Assembly (NCBI RefSeq): GCF_005047355.1
Contig: NZ_SUMC01000050.1
Coordinates: 1-60,253, forward strand
Direction: 5' to 3'
Origin: Actinacidiphila oryziradicis
GTDB lineage: Bacteria > Actinomycetota > Actinomycetes > Streptomycetales > Streptomycetaceae
DNA: 60,253 bases
Numbering within the stretch: position 1 is the stretch's first letter; each line of letters begins with the position of its first letter. The translations under genes were made by a program, and so were the position numbers. The notes under the pieces were generated by a model. It was given only the letters and a program-made list of their open reading frames with translations, made no database searches and was not told the DNA's origin. Positions 1 to 8,119 of the stretch are shown piece by piece.

Positions 1-596
1 AGGAACGCCATGGCGTACAGGCGCTTTCCGAGCATGGTGTCCACGGGGAAGAAATCGGCTGCGATGATCCCTTGGGCTTGGGCGGTCAGGAACTCGCGCC
101 AGCTGGGACCGGACCGGCGCGGAGCCGGGCCGATGCCCGCGGCGTTCAAGATCCCCCAGACCGTGGACGGTGCGATCGGATGGCCCAGCCGGGCCAATTC
201 GCCCTGGATCCTTCGGTGTCCCCACCGGGGATCCTCGCCGGCCAAACGCAGCACCAGATTCCTGAGCGCGGCCGCAGTCGGGGGTCGGCCGGTACGCCTG
301 CGGCGGGCGGAGTAGTCCCACTTCTTGGCGATCAGCTTGCGGTGCCAGGCCAGCAAGGTGCCGGGGGCGACGGGGAAGACATCGGCCCAGCGGCGGCGCG
401 GTATCAGCGAGGACAGCACGGAAAGCCAGAACCGGTCGGCCCACTCGTAGCGGACCAGGCCCTTGAGCTGACGGCGCAAGACTGTGTTCTCATGCCTCAC
501 CAACAACTCGGCGTCCTTGGCGGTATCCCGGCACAGCAGGACAGCCGGTATCGACACCATCGTGCGAGCAGCGCGGTACAACAGCGACACGATCAT
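1..596 (-). CDS. rve-type DDE transposase, N-terminal part (runs off left edge)
   Basis: This is the N-terminal ~198 residues of a transposase/integrase-core protein; the rest lies beyond the left edge. It starts at an ATG (MIVSLLYRAARTMVS). It contains the helix-turn-helix region with GRPPTAAALRNLVLRLAGED, WGHRRIQGEL and APSTVWGIL, then AADFFPVDT, which carries the first catalytic Asp of the DDE triad. It is clearly related to, but not identical with, the full-length transposase at 28793-29884. Its right terminus probably lies near 657-662, where a CTGCAGGTG-like end resembles the terminal repeat of that second element. It has inserted into an ISKra4-type transposase gene. Family membership (IS3/IS481-like) is inferred from the fold; I cannot name the IS. 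Confidence 0.8.
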   Translation of the reverse strand, partial: MIVSLLYRAARTMVSIPAVLLCRDTAKDAELLVRHENTVLRRQLKGLVRYEWADRFWLSVLSSLIPRRRWADVFPVAPGTLLAWHRKLIAKKWDYSARRRRTGRPPTAAALRNLVLRLAGEDPRWGHRRIQGELARLGHPIAPSTVWGILNAAGIGPAPRRSGPSWREFLTAQAQGIIAADFFPVDTMLGKRLYAMAF

Positions 597-662
597 CGGG
601 ACAGCCTCTCAGCCACCACCGACAACCATGGACACCGCTGCTCACCTGCAGCGATGACTTTA

Positions 663-1386
663 CGAGCCCCACAGGCTGCGGGCCTGTGGGCCGGGGCGGG
701 GCGGGGGTGCGCAGGCCCGAGGGGATCATGTTCACGCTGGTGGCGTCGGCGCTGAGGACCAGCAGGTCCCGCCCGCCCGGACCGGCAGCGGGTTCGGGAG
801 CCGTCCCGGCGCGCTGGGCGTAGAAGTCGCGCACGTCGCGGGCGGCCTCGATGGTGATCTCCTGCAGCTGGCGGGTGCCCAGCGGCAGGCCGGTGGTGCG
901 GGCCAGCGATGCGCGGGCCGAGCGCAGGGGCCGGTCGGCGACCTCGTGCACCACGGCGCGCTGCAGCGGGAAGGAGTGCCGCCGTGCGGGCAGGGCCAGG
1001 GCGGCGTCGGCCGGGTGCAGGTTGGGCGCCTTCGGGGCCCGGTAGGCGATGCGGGAGACCTCGACCGGGCCCATCGTGGTGGCCAGCAGCCGGGTGTGGC
1101 CGCGCTCGGCCCGCACCCGCGCCACCTGGTCGGCGCCGACCACGACCGGGCGGCGTTCCTCCCCGCGGGCACGGGCGTCCAGATGGTCCTGCATGAGCAG
1201 GCGCTGGAGCTCGCGCCCATGGTGGGTGAGGTAGTCCTCGAGCGTCTCCTGCGTGCAGGAGGCCATCTCCGCCTCACCCAAACGAGCGGTCATCGCCTCG
1301 AACTGGGCCCGGGAGGCGGCGTAGTTGTCGGCCGCAGAGCTCGGGGCGGGGTAGGTTGCCACCGGGTCTTCTTCCTTGTTCGGCAA
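663..1386 (-). pseudogene. ISKra4-family transposase, 5' part, interrupted
   Basis: The frame opens at 1386 (MPNKEEDPVATYPAP) and reads as the N-terminal ~240 residues of an ISKra4-type transposase: YAASRAQFEAMTARLG, RRPVVVGADQVARVRAE, VSRIAYRAPKAPNLHPADA and the VLSADATSVNMIPSGLR segment. Family homology stops just after that point, around 665-700, where the neighbouring rve-type element begins. The frame runs on to 490, but that part is read-through into the other IS. The catalytic C-terminal half is missing here and could lie left of the window beyond the inserted element. Non-functional as seen. Confidence 0.7.
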
Positions 1387-1435
1387 GGCTGTTCAACCCG
1401 GCCAACAAGGGGAAGGCCCGTCTTTGCACGCGGCT

Positions 1436-1915
1436 TCACCCGCCTGCCGCGGTGCGTGCACGCGCCAGGGTGAACAGGCCCCCGGGGGTGGACAGAGCCC
1501 GGCCGGCAGCCACGGCCTTCTTCAAGTGGTGTCGGACCCGTTCGACGTTGCGCGCCGTCACCTCCAGGCCCAGACCCTCCACCACCTGTCGGCAGCGCAC
1601 CGGGCCGGGATAGCCGGCCAACACCCCCAGCGCCCGCTCGCCGAACGCCAAGGCCGCGTCCGTCGCGTCCGCCGGCCACCTGCTCGAATCCGACCGCTGG
1701 GCAGGGACCTCGGGGCGGACCGGACAGGCCACAACATGCGCCACCACCGGCAGCTCGCCGACCACTTGACGCGCCGTGGACAGCCGGGCCAACTCCTGCT
1801 CGCACACCCGCAACAGCTCCGCAATCCGCTCGGCCTCCCCGCGCAGCCGCTCCACCTCGCCCAGACAGGCCGCCTCCCGCTCCTGCAGCAGCCGGAGCAC
1901 CTCGTCACAGCCCAC
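1436..1915 (-). CDS. small coiled-coil protein linked to the ISKra4 element
   Basis: A protein of about 159 residues beginning near GTG 1915 (VGCDEVLRLLQEREAACLG). The first ~55 residues are a charged heptad-rich coiled coil (EVERLRGEAERIAELLRVCEQELARLSTARQVV, given here only as its outline of positions 10-45). The C-terminal half looks like a small winged-helix domain (GLEVTARNVERVRHHLKKAVAAGR). The open frame extends upstream to 2002, but those residues overlap the recombinase remnant and look non-coding. It lies about 50 bp upstream of the ISKra4-type transposase on the same strand. From memory, similar proteins accompany ISKra4 transposases in Streptomyces, so it may be an accessory ORF of that element. 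Function unknown. Confidence 0.5.
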   Translation of the reverse strand: MGCDEVLRLLQEREAACLGEVERLRGEAERIAELLRVCEQELARLSTARQVVGELPVVAHVVACPVRPEVPAQRSDSSRWPADATDAALAFGERALGVLAGYPGPVRCRQVVEGLGLEVTARNVERVRHHLKKAVAAGRALSTPGGLFTLARARTAAGG

Positions 1916-1949
1916 CCAGTCCGCCTCTCCACGCCAGCCGATCAACCAG

Positions 1950-2580
1950 CTACCGCAACGAGAAGACCACCCCGCCGGACACGTCGACAGCACCACCGTC
2001 ACTCAGGAAGAAACGCACCCTTGTCGGACCGACCCGATCGGGGTAGGCCAAGCGCTTCGTGCGGCGGGCCAGGTCCTCCGCGGTGGCGCCGTTGATGGTG
2101 ACCTTCAACAATGCCTCGCCTCGTGGCCGGTTGTAGTGGATTTCGAGCTGGAAGGCGTCGTACAGCTCGCGCTGCGCTTCCGCCGATACCGCTCCCAGTC
2201 CGGTGGTCAGCTCCGGCAGCATCTCCAGGAGCTCCGCGGCCGTGGCCGACGGCTGAAGTGCGGTGGCCTGTGCTGCGAGATCGGCCTGCAGCTTGGCGCG
2301 CTGGCGCTCCAGCTCGCCGAAGCGTTCGCGGATGGACCGCCGGTATGCCGCCGCGGTCGCCTGATCCGCGTCGTCGACGCCGTCGGTGAGCTCGTCCATC
2401 AGCCGGTTCTGCTTGATCCGAATCTGGGCGATCTGTGCCTGGAGCGCCTCGGTCCGGTCCTCCGGTAGGGGTACGGGGTCGACGGGTGCCGCCAAGTCGG
2501 CAGCAAGCAACGCACAGCGGTCCGGGCCGAAGATCCGGGTGGCGAAGAAGTCATGGACTGCGCCGATGAGGGCCTTTTCA
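1950..2580 (-). pseudogene. large serine recombinase, C-terminal fragment
   Basis: The last ~205 residues of a large serine recombinase survive. The fragment begins with the segment that follows the zinc ribbon in this family (EKALIGAVHDFFATRIFGPDR), then the long coiled coil (LQAQIAQIRIKQNRLMDEL to RSIRERFGELERQRAKLQ), then the C-terminal beta region with YDAFQLEIHYNRPR. The catalytic N-terminal domain with the serine nucleophile and the zinc ribbon are missing. Homology starts exactly where the upstream kinase gene ends (stop at 2578-2580). The fragment is therefore a truncated relic joined to cluster A by recombination or insertion. It cannot be an active integrase. Confidence 0.7.
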
Positions 2581-3627
2581 CCAATCCAGCGAACGCAGTT
2601 GCCGCAGCCCCTTCGCCACCAGGAACGGCACCGCTTCGCCGGCACCCGCGTATCCGTCGCTGACTGTCCGGCCGCCGAGGTAGCGGGCGTGGACGCCTTC
2701 GAGGATCACGGCGAGTTTCATGGCGCTGAAGGCCAGGTAGAACGGCAGCTGACCGAGGTCTCGGCCGGTCAGTGTCGCGTATTTCTCGGCGACTTCATGG
2801 CTGCTGGGAAATCCCTCGTGGGTGGTGACGCCCACTGCGACGGGGATCTGTGCCCGGTCGGTGTCATCGCGGTCATGCCAGTAGGTGAGGGTCATCCCGA
2901 GATCGGCGAGGGGGTCTCCCAGTGTGGAGAGTTCCCAGTCGAGAACGCCGGCGATCCGGGGTGGAAGGACGCCGGGTTCGATGATCGTGTTGTCGAGGCG
3001 GTAGTCGCCGTGGACGATCGAGGCGTCGGAGTGCTCGGGCACGCTGTCGGAGAGCCGGTTGAGGAGTACGTCCATGTCGGGCAGTCCGCGGGTGCGCGAG
3101 CGCTGCCACTGTTCGCCCCATCGGAGGATCTGCCGGGCGCAGTAGCCGTCCGGTCGGCCGTAGTCGGCCAGGCCGACGCCTGCCGGGTCGATGCTGTGCA
3201 GGTCGGCGAGGGTCTGCATGAGTGCGTCGGCCGTCGCCGAGCGGGCCTCGGGGGTGAGGTTGGCGGTGTCCTGCGCGGTGCGCAGGATGTCGCCGGGTAC
3301 TTCGGTCATGACGTAGAAGGGGCGGCCGAGGACCTCGGGATCCGTGCAGAGCGCGAGGGTGCGGGGCACCGGGACATTGGTCGGTGCCAGGGCGGTGAGG
3401 ATGCGGTGTTCGCGCTTCATGTCGTGGGCGCTGGGGAGGATTTCACCGAGCGGGGGCCGTCTCAGGATGACGGTTCCGCCGGAGAGGTGCAGGCGGTAGG
3501 TGATGTTGGAGAGGCCGCCGGAGATCACTTCCGCCTGCCAGGGGCCGCCGTTCAGCAGGTCGGGCAGTGCTTCGTGAAGCCACTTCTCGACGTTCCCGGC
3601 GGGCAGGCCAGGCAGTTCGGTGTTCAC
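2578..3627 (-). CDS. Phosphotransferase (APH/ACAD10-like) acyl-CoA kinase
   Basis: A 349-residue kinase of the aminoglycoside phosphotransferase fold. Visible motifs: a glycine-rich N-lobe loop (ISGGLSNITYRL, residues 35-46), the catalytic loop HGDYRLDN (206-213, Asp208), and the metal-binding LDWELSTLGDPLADLG segment (229-244, Asp230). GTG 3627 is chosen because it overlaps the stop of the upstream acyl-CoA dehydrogenase (GTGA), implying translational coupling; the longer upstream open frame is a shadow. In mammalian ACAD10/11 and in the Pseudomonas Lva pathway, such kinases phosphorylate the 4-hydroxyl of 4-hydroxyacyl-CoA so the partner dehydrogenase-fold enzyme can convert it to the 3-hydroxy isomer. 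That role is inferred here from the pairing. It is not expected to confer antibiotic resistance. Confidence 0.85.
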   Translation of the reverse strand: MNTELPGLPAGNVEKWLHEALPDLLNGGPWQAEVISGGLSNITYRLHLSGGTVILRRPPLGEILPSAHDMKREHRILTALAPTNVPVPRTLALCTDPEVLGRPFYVMTEVPGDILRTAQDTANLTPEARSATADALMQTLADLHSIDPAGVGLADYGRPDGYCARQILRWGEQWQRSRTRGLPDMDVLLNRLSDSVPEHSDASIVHGDYRLDNTIIEPGVLPPRIAGVLDWELSTLGDPLADLGMTLTYWHDRDDTDRAQIPVAVGVTTHEGFPSSHEVAEKYATLTGRDLGQLPFYLAFSAMKLAVILEGVHARYLGGRTVSDGYAGAGEAVPFLVAKGLRQLRSLDW

Positions 3628-4820
3628 CGGACCTCGTTTCCCTTGTCGGCGGCGGTACGGGCGCGGCGGGCGGTGCGCTTGGCGATCGACATCCGGTGGG
3701 CCTCCGATGCTCCGTCGTAGATGCGGAACGCGCGGATGTCGGCGTAGACGCGGCCGATGACCAGGTCCTCGCTGGTGCCCATACCCCCGGCGAGCTGTAC
3801 CGAGCGGTCGACGATGCGCCCGACCGCCTCGCTGACGAACACCTTCGCGCGCGAGGACGACTCGTTGCCCTTGTCCCCCCCGGCCAGCTCCCAGCAGCTC
3901 TGCCACAGCAGCGCCCGGGCCGCGACGAGGTCGATCTCGTTGTCGGCGATGAGTTGCTGCGCCATACCGAGGTCGGTCATCCGCTGCCCGAACAGCTCCC
4001 GGTCGACCGCCCGGCCGAGGGCGATCTCGTGTGCCCGGCGGGCAGCGCCGAGCCAGCGCATGCAGTGGGTGAGGCGCGCGGGCGCGAGCCTGACCTGTAC
4101 GTAGCGGAAGCCGAGTCCGGGCTCGCCGAGTACGGCGTCGTCGGGTACGAAGACGTCCTCGAAGAGCACCCGGCAGTGGCCGCCGACCATGGTCGAGTCG
4201 ATGGTGCGGGCGTGCTCCTTCACCACGAAGCCGGGGGTGTCGGTGTCGACCATCAGCATGGTGGCTCCGCCGCTCTCATCATCGCGCGCCATGACGATGG
4301 AGAACGCGGCCCCCTCGGCTCCGGTGATCAGATGCTTCTCGCCCGAAATGGTCCAGCCGCCGGGGGCTTTGGTCGCCAGGGTGCGCACGGCGGACGGGTC
4401 TGAGCCCGCGCCGGGCGGCGGCTCGGTCATCGCGAAGCAGGAGCGTACGTCGCCGTTGACCAGCGGGAGGAGGTATTTCTCGCGCTGCGCGGGGGTGGCG
4501 ACCATGTTGAGGAGGTGGATGTTGCCCTCGTCCGGGGCGGCGCAGCCCAGCGCGAGCGGACCGAGCAGGCTGGTGCCGGCCTCCTCCAGCAGGACCGCCG
4601 CCTCGTCGAAGCGGAACCCTCCTCCGCCGAGGTCGGCCGGGGCCTGGGGCGCCCAGATACCGGCCCCTTTGGCGGCCTCCTGGAGCTCGCGGCGCAGGTC
4701 GTCGTCGAGGCCGTTCGTGAAGGCCTCCTGTTCGCGCGGGATGACCACACCGCCCACGAACTCGGCGATCCGGCCGCGCCACTCCTCGACCCGGGGGGTG
4801 AGGGAAAAGTCGAAGGACAT
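3624..4820 (-). CDS. Acyl-CoA dehydrogenase, ACAD10/11 (LvaC-like) type
   Basis: A 398-residue flavoprotein with the full acyl-CoA dehydrogenase fold: FAMTEPPPGAGSDP (FAD and substrate loop), GGWTISGEKHLITGA, RAVDRELFGQRMTDLGMAQQ, and QLAGGMGTSEDLVIGRVYADIRAFRIYDGASEAHR. At the usual catalytic position (YEGT in classic enzymes) it has YDGA, with Asp369. ACAD10/11-like proteins also depart from the classic Glu, which fits a role other than simple alpha,beta-dehydrogenation. It is translationally coupled to the kinase downstream (GTGA overlap). I infer that the pair converts 4-hydroxyacyl-CoA to 3-hydroxyacyl-CoA through a phosphorylated intermediate. A perfect palindrome lies just upstream (4837-4848). 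Confidence 0.88.
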   Translation of the reverse strand: MSFDFSLTPRVEEWRGRIAEFVGGVVIPREQEAFTNGLDDDLRRELQEAAKGAGIWAPQAPADLGGGGFRFDEAAVLLEEAGTSLLGPLALGCAAPDEGNIHLLNMVATPAQREKYLLPLVNGDVRSCFAMTEPPPGAGSDPSAVRTLATKAPGGWTISGEKHLITGAEGAAFSIVMARDDESGGATMLMVDTDTPGFVVKEHARTIDSTMVGGHCRVLFEDVFVPDDAVLGEPGLGFRYVQVRLAPARLTHCMRWLGAARRAHEIALGRAVDRELFGQRMTDLGMAQQLIADNEIDLVAARALLWQSCWELAGGDKGNESSSRAKVFVSEAVGRIVDRSVQLAGGMGTSEDLVIGRVYADIRAFRIYDGASEAHRMSIAKRTARRARTAADKGNEVR

Positions 4821-4836
4821 CTACACTGACTCCATC

Positions 4837-4848
4837 CTGTACGTACAG
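4837..4848. promoter_or_regulatory. Perfect palindrome in the acyl-CoA dehydrogenase leader
   Basis: CTGTACGTACAG is a perfect 12-bp palindrome in the 41-bp gap between the dehydrogenase start (4820) and the SDR stop (4862). Its position suits an operator. It does not resemble the CGATCAGGTC dyads found elsewhere in the cluster. Confidence 0.4.
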
Positions 4849-4861
4849 CTACTGGTCACGG

Positions 4862-5602
4862 TCACCCTCGCCACAACGGGCCTCCGGCCCTGGAGACCAC
4901 GATGTTGGGCACGGCGGCATGGCGTGACAACCGGCAGATGGCCAGGGCGAGTTCGGCGATGTCATCGGTCCTGATCATTTCGGCCGGGTCGATACGGTCA
5001 TGGACCCAGGCCGTCATGTCGGTGTCCACGTATCCCGGTGACAGCGCGGTCGCGCTGACCCCCGCCGCCCCCTCGGCGACCGTGATCGACTCGCACAGGG
5101 AGATCAGCGCCGCCTTGGTCGCGCCGTACGCCGCCAGGCCGGGCTCGCTCGCGACCCCGGTGATCGAGGCGATGGCTATGACCTTGGCACCCAGGCCCGA
5201 CGGCGACGACCCGGCCGTACGCAGGGCCGGCAGCAGCCGCTGGACCATCTGGAACGGCGCGCGCAGGTTCACCGTCATCATGGTGTCGAGCCGGTGCAGG
5301 GGATAGTCGGCAAGCTCTCCGCCGGCCCCCATTCCTGCCGCGAGCACCAGCGCGTCGAGGCGCTCGTACCGTTCGAGATGCGCATCGGCAAGGGCTTGGA
5401 CCTGGGTCTCGTCGGCCATGTCCGCGGACACGGATTCGACCCGGTTGCCGTACGCGCGCAACTCGTGGGCGGTGTCCTTGAGCGGTCTATCGGCACGGGC
5501 GGACACGGTGAGGTCGAACCCCTCCGCCGCGAGGCGCTGCGCGATGGCTCTGCCGATTCCCCGTGACGCGCCGGTGACGAGCGCGGTACGCCGGACTGTC
5601 AT
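4862..5602 (-). CDS. Short-chain dehydrogenase/reductase
   Basis: A 246-residue classical SDR. It has the cofactor motif TGASRGIG (residues 10-17), AAGMG in place of the usual NNAG, catalytic Ser in ASITG, YGATK (Tyr-x-x-x-Lys) and SPGYVDTDM. It probably interconverts a secondary alcohol and a ketone using NAD(P). ATG 5602 has a GGAG four bases upstream. It is divergent from a TetR gene, with a dyad between them, and lies upstream of the dehydrogenase/kinase pair on the same strand. A reasonable role is oxidation of an alcohol to the ketone used by the nearby BVMO, or oxidation of a 3-hydroxyacyl-CoA; the sequence cannot decide. Confidence 0.82.
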   Translation of the reverse strand: MTVRRTALVTGASRGIGRAIAQRLAAEGFDLTVSARADRPLKDTAHELRAYGNRVESVSADMADETQVQALADAHLERYERLDALVLAAGMGAGGELADYPLHRLDTMMTVNLRAPFQMVQRLLPALRTAGSSPSGLGAKVIAIASITGVASEPGLAAYGATKAALISLCESITVAEGAAGVSATALSPGYVDTDMTAWVHDRIDPAEMIRTDDIAELALAICRLSRHAAVPNIVVSRAGGPLWRG

Positions 5603-5616
5603 GTCGCTCCCAGTGG

Positions 5617-5632
5617 GCTAATGGTCATTAGC
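5617..5632. promoter_or_regulatory. Dyad between SDR and TetR genes
   Basis: GCTAATGGTCATTAGC is a 16-bp inverted repeat (arms GCTAATG and CATTAGC around a 2-bp centre). It lies 15 bp upstream of the SDR start, in the divergent intergenic region. It is a likely operator for the adjacent TetR protein. Confidence 0.5.
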
Positions 5633-5640
5633 TAGCATCT

Positions 5641-5668
5641 TGGTCAACCGATCAGTGATTCGTCAAGA
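5641..5668 (+). promoter_or_regulatory. Regulon operator copy A (before TetR gene)
   Basis: TGGTCAACCGATCAG matches, at 14 of 15 positions, the left half of the operator before the esterase gene (TGGTCAACTGATCAG at 8026-8040). The right half (GTGATTCGTCAAG) is more divergent. The site precedes the TetR coding region if translation starts at 5691. Confidence 0.5.
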
Positions 5669-5690
5669 GGCTGGCCGGAACGGCCGGCAG

Positions 5691-6320
5691 ATGCTGCTAA
5701 CAGTCAGTAGCAGGTATCGTCGCGACATGGTTGAATCGCAGGTCATCTCCGCCGCAGCGCTGAGACTCTTCGCCGAACGTGGCTATCGCGCCACGACCAT
5801 GGCCGACATCGGGGCGGCGATCGGCATCCGCGGACCGAGCCTGTACCGGCACGTCAGCTCGAAGCAGACGCTCCTCGGCGAGATCATGGTTGCGGCGATG
5901 CGGACACTGATCGCTGACCAGCGGGCGGCGCGGGACGCCGGCGGGGATGTCGTCCTGCAGTTGCGGCGCATGGTCGAGGCACATGTCCGCTATCACGCGG
6001 CACATCGCGAGCAGGCATTTGTCGGCAACCGGGAGATCGGGAATCTGGAGCACCCCTATCACGATCAGGTGCTGCGCCTCCGCCAGACATACGAACAGGG
6101 GCTGCGTGCCGTCATCGAAAGCGGCTGTGCCACCGGGGCATTCCATGTCGCCCAGCCTCGGCTCGCCTCCTACGCGATTCTCGACATGGGTATCGGCGTC
6201 TCCGCGTGGTTCAGGACGGATGGGCCGCACAGCGCAGAACAGGTCGCGTACAGCTATGCGGACTACGCGATCAGGCTGCTCACCGATCGGCAGCCGGATA
6301 TGGTGGCCGTCGATTCATGA
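5691..6320 (+). CDS. TetR/AcrR-family regulator
   Basis: A TetR repressor of about 209 residues with the N-terminal helix-turn-helix: AALRLFAERGYRATTMADIG, then IRGPSLYRHVSSKQTLL. The C-terminal part is helical, with the YHAAHREQAFVGNREI stretch seen in regulators of acyl-CoA and steroid catabolism. The open frame reaches back to a TTG at 5640, but that start lies inside an operator-like sequence; ATG 5691 or 5727 is more likely. The gene is divergent from the SDR. It is one of two TetR genes in cluster A, so it is a candidate for the protein that binds the repeated CGATCAGGTC dyads. The likely ligand is a pathway acyl-CoA (inference). Confidence 0.85.
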   Translation: MLLTVSSRYRRDMVESQVISAAALRLFAERGYRATTMADIGAAIGIRGPSLYRHVSSKQTLLGEIMVAAMRTLIADQRAARDAGGDVVLQLRRMVEAHVRYHAAHREQAFVGNREIGNLEHPYHDQVLRLRQTYEQGLRAVIESGCATGAFHVAQPRLASYAILDMGIGVSAWFRTDGPHSAEQVAYSYADYAIRLLTDRQPDMVAVDS

Positions 6321-6359
6321 GGGTGTACGGGGCCCGCTTTCACGGGCTCCGCGCACCCT
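6320..6359. terminator. Bidirectional hairpin terminator
   Basis: Arms AGGGTGTACGGGGCCCG (6320-6336) and CGGGCTCCGCGCACCCT (6343-6359) pair at 14 of 17 positions around the loop CTTTCA. It lies between the convergent TetR and permease genes. Confidence 0.65.
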
Positions 6360-6371
6360 GCCGGCTCTCCT

Positions 6372-7835
6372 CTATTGCCTGCCGATGCGGGCGTAGACCG
6401 CCGGCCGGGTCCTGCGGTAGACGAGCGCCATGACCACGCCCACCACGAAGGTGCCGTACACCACGGCGAACATCGAATTCGTGAGGGACTGCGAACCATT
6501 GATGAGCAGATGGAAGTTCTGTGTGGCCAGGACCACCGAGACGGCAAGCCCGGCGATCGCCAGGACGGGGGCGATCAAAGAGTTCCAGGAGTTCGCCCCG
6601 GCCACCCGGTTCCGCCTGAGATAGACAGGGACCGCGACCCCGGTGATGAGCAGGAGCAGAATCAGCGCATAGCCGAATATGCCGACGAGTACCGCGTACA
6701 ACTGCGAGGGATTGGCCCCGAGTACAACAAACGGCACCATTCCCAGGAATGCGGCGGCGCTGGCCGTCAGGGATGCGCGGTGCGGGGAGCCGTGCTTCCC
6801 GTGCACCGTGCCGAGGGACTTGTGCACGATGCCGTCCGCGCTGAGGTTGTACAGATAGCGCGTCGTGATGTTGTGGCTCGACAGGATCGCGGCGAAGATG
6901 CTCGTGTTGAGCAGCACAGTGACGAGGTCGACGGCGACCCGGCCGCTGTACGTCTCGAGGCTCGCCATGAAGGTGCCGGTCGGGTCGGCCGCGGAAGCGG
7001 CCACGACCTTCGCGGTGCCGACCGCCTGGATCAACACCCAGGAGCCCAGTGCGTACATGAAGGTGACCACTCCGACGACGAGATAGGTCGCCCGAGGGAC
7101 TATACGGTCGGGATTCCGCACTTCGTCACGGAAGATGGTGGTCGCCTCAAAACCGCCGAAACAGGTGATGCTGTAAAGGAGGGCGATACCGATCGATCCG
7201 GAGAAGATGCTGTGCGGGGTGAACGAACTAACCCCTAGGCCGGCGGAACCGCCCTGCGCCACGACGCAGGCGTCATAGACCAGAACAATGACGACCTCGC
7301 ACACCAGGAGCACGGAGAGAATCCGTGCCGAGAGATCGAGTTTGAAATATCCCAGCGTTCCGATGACCGCTTGCAGTACAAGGACCCATATCCACCATTT
7401 GATGTCGGGTCCGTGGTAGGTGTCGTGCACGAGCGATTCGAGTACCAGGCCGCCGTAGGCATAGCTGCCGATGGTCATGAAGTAGTAGCACAGTAGCGCC
7501 AGGAATGACGAGCCGAGACCGACGACCCGGCCGAGACCGGCGGTGATGTAGGCGTAGAACCCACCCGGGTTGGGGAGATGCCGCGCCATGGTGGTGAATC
7601 CGGCGGCGAACAGGGCGACGATGACACCAGCCGCGACGAAGGCCACCGGAGCGCCGATTCCGTTGCCGTAGCCGATGACAACGGGGACGAAGCCGACAAC
7701 GACCGCCAGTGGCGCGTTGAAGGCGAGAACCATGAAAAGCAGATGTGCCGTGCCGAGATTTCCGCGGAGTTTGCTCTCCGGGGGCGGTGCGGCTGGGGGA
7801 GCTGTCGGCCCGTTGGCCGCTGACACTGAACTCAT
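6372..7835 (-). CDS. APC-superfamily amino acid/amine permease
   Basis: A 487-residue integral membrane protein with about 12 hydrophobic segments. It starts with a polar N-terminus (SVSAANGPTAPPAAPP) and has the APC core NAPLAVVVGFVPVVIGYGNG in TM1, then PNPGGFYAYITAGLGR and the TM6-region SITCFGGFEATTIFRDE. APC transporters import amino acids, polyamines and related amines by proton coupling. I chose ATG 7835 (MSSVSAANG), preceded by GAGAGGG, over GTG 7841. It is divergent from the esterase across a region containing an operator. The downstream gamma-glutamyl-ligase operon makes uptake of an amine substrate plausible, but specificity is not visible. Confidence 0.87.
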   Translation of the reverse strand: MSSVSAANGPTAPPAAPPPESKLRGNLGTAHLLFMVLAFNAPLAVVVGFVPVVIGYGNGIGAPVAFVAAGVIVALFAAGFTTMARHLPNPGGFYAYITAGLGRVVGLGSSFLALLCYYFMTIGSYAYGGLVLESLVHDTYHGPDIKWWIWVLVLQAVIGTLGYFKLDLSARILSVLLVCEVVIVLVYDACVVAQGGSAGLGVSSFTPHSIFSGSIGIALLYSITCFGGFEATTIFRDEVRNPDRIVPRATYLVVGVVTFMYALGSWVLIQAVGTAKVVAASAADPTGTFMASLETYSGRVAVDLVTVLLNTSIFAAILSSHNITTRYLYNLSADGIVHKSLGTVHGKHGSPHRASLTASAAAFLGMVPFVVLGANPSQLYAVLVGIFGYALILLLLITGVAVPVYLRRNRVAGANSWNSLIAPVLAIAGLAVSVVLATQNFHLLINGSQSLTNSMFAVVYGTFVVGVVMALVYRRTRPAVYARIGRQ

Positions 7836-7993
7836 GTGCACCCTCTCTTACGACAGCCCCGCCCCCGGCGGAGACTTTCGCGAATCTTGTTGGCCCAGTA
7901 GCGAGGCATGAAAGCGGTGTGTCAAGACTTTATGAGAAATTTGGTGAAATCCAGGCCCCGGGATCGAGAGTGCGGGTCTTGCCCGGGCCCGGG

Positions 7994-8052
7994 TTGACAG
8001 CCACCGGGGGTCGTTCCACTATGTGTGGTCAACTGATCAGGTCGTTAGATTA
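7994..8052 (+). promoter_or_regulatory. Promoter and regulon operator copy B (esterase gene)
   Basis: TTGACA (7994-7999), a 17-bp spacer and CACTAT form a promoter-like pair. Overlapping and following it is TGGTCAACTGATCAG (8026-8040), then GTCGTTAGATTA (to 8052). This matches the operators before the BVMO and PhyH genes, notably the core GATCAGGTC. It sits in the 280-bp divergent region between permease and esterase and could control both. Confidence 0.6.
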
Positions 8053-8119
8053 CGACGCTCGCCACCGCCCCGCAAGGGTCCTGGGGGAGTCCGTCCGCCA
8101 CCCTCGGTGAAGGAGCAGC

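Noticed and set aside
2578..3627. Antibiotic resistance by an aminoglycoside phosphotransferase
   Set aside because: Although the fold is shared, pairing and overlap with an ACAD10/11-like dehydrogenase point to acyl-CoA metabolism, not drug modification.
3627..3906. N-terminal extension of the kinase frame to 442 residues
   Set aside because: It overlaps the acyl-CoA dehydrogenase coding region, and GTG 3627 overlapping the stop gives the normal family length.
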